Positions 63,951-64,000 of a stretch of 64,000 nucleotides of DNA are shown here, in pieces. A program made the translations under genes and the position numbers. Under the pieces are notes generated by a model that saw only the letters and a list, made by a program, of their open reading frames with translations, was not told where the DNA came from and ran no database searches. This DNA is from Ruminococcus sp. GTDB lineage: Bacteria > Bacillota > Clostridia > Oscillospirales > Ruminococcaceae. Location: positions 39,781 through 103,780 of the forward strand of contig JAJQCE010000015.1 of assembly GCA_021202895.1 (NCBI GenBank). The letters are read 5' to 3'. Numbering within the stretch: position 1 is the stretch's first letter; every line of letters starts with the position of its first letter.

Positions 63951-64000
63951 CCAAAAAATAAAAATTATAGGGGAGAAGCCGACAGATTTCTCTGCCGTGC

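Overview
The window looks like chromosomal DNA of an anaerobic, low-to-moderate GC Firmicute of the Ruminococcus/Oscillospiraceae type. The grounds are strong AGGAGG-type ribosome binding sites, TTGACA/TATAAT promoters with 17-nt spacers, a type III glutamine synthetase next to an Amt-PII fusion, a GTP-type PEP carboxykinase, a Firmicute HPr, TagF-like polyol-phosphate polymerases, FemAB and Dlt-like surface chemistry. I see no rRNA, tRNA, CRISPR array, phage or insertion sequence. The genus is inferred from gene content, not from a marker gene.

Layout. 1-8.7 kb: a structured RNA cut by the left edge, a membrane HD-GYP-like protein, 8-oxoguanine glycosylase, a small membrane protein, an RlmB-type rRNA methylase, a degenerate P-type-ATPase-like membrane protein, and a CPA1 antiporter gene split by one in-frame amber codon. 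8.8-13.4 kb: a TPP riboswitch controlling thiD-thiC-thiE-xylB. 13.6-20.2 kb: an F-type ATP synthase operon (atpB-E-F-[H-A fused]-G-D-C) in which delta and alpha form one reading frame. 20.3-25.2 kb: a lipoprotein with a two-component system whose kinase lacks a normal start codon, then an orphan cobD. 25.2-32.6 kb: a rod-shaped leader RNA and a six-gene surface-polymer operon (two TagF-like polymerases, pyruvyltransferase-like protein, IspD/TarI cytidylyltransferase, sugar/polyol dehydrogenase, ribulose-phosphate epimerase). 32.7-36.1 kb: pckG, a WYL regulator and a 53-residue protein. 36.2-40.9 kb (minus): a second two-component system, a Ser/Asp/Glu-rich lipoprotein and a FemAB-like transferase. 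41-45.3 kb (minus): amt-PII and glnN, each behind a leader terminator overlapping an A1/G4 hexaloop hairpin. 45.4-49 kb: two small membrane proteins, a PTS EIICBA and HPr. 49-52.7 kb (minus): a very large polytopic membrane protein and 6S RNA. 52.8-59 kb (minus): an MBOAT/DHHW/FkbH/ACP operon. 59-63 kb: an AT-rich, probably acquired operon of two tandem paralogous membrane-anchored proteins plus a lactococcin-972-type ABC exporter. 63-64 kb: a decayed DUF3990/HTH locus and a terminator from a gene beyond the right edge.

How it fits together. Several modules concern the cell surface. The 25-32 kb operon could make a CDP-activated polyol, perhaps ribitol phosphate formed from ribulose 5-phosphate, and polymerise it. 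The 53-59 kb operon has the same division of labour as dltABCD, with FkbH in place of the adenylating enzyme, so it may transfer a glyceryl-type group to a surface polymer. Nitrogen assimilation (glnN, amt-PII) appears to share an antitermination logic. The points most worth following are the delta-alpha ATP synthase fusion, the Dlt-like FkbH/ACP system, the lactococcin-972-like locus with duplicated cargo candidates, the pseudo-P-type ATPase and the unassigned structured RNAs at the left edge and near 25.3 kb.
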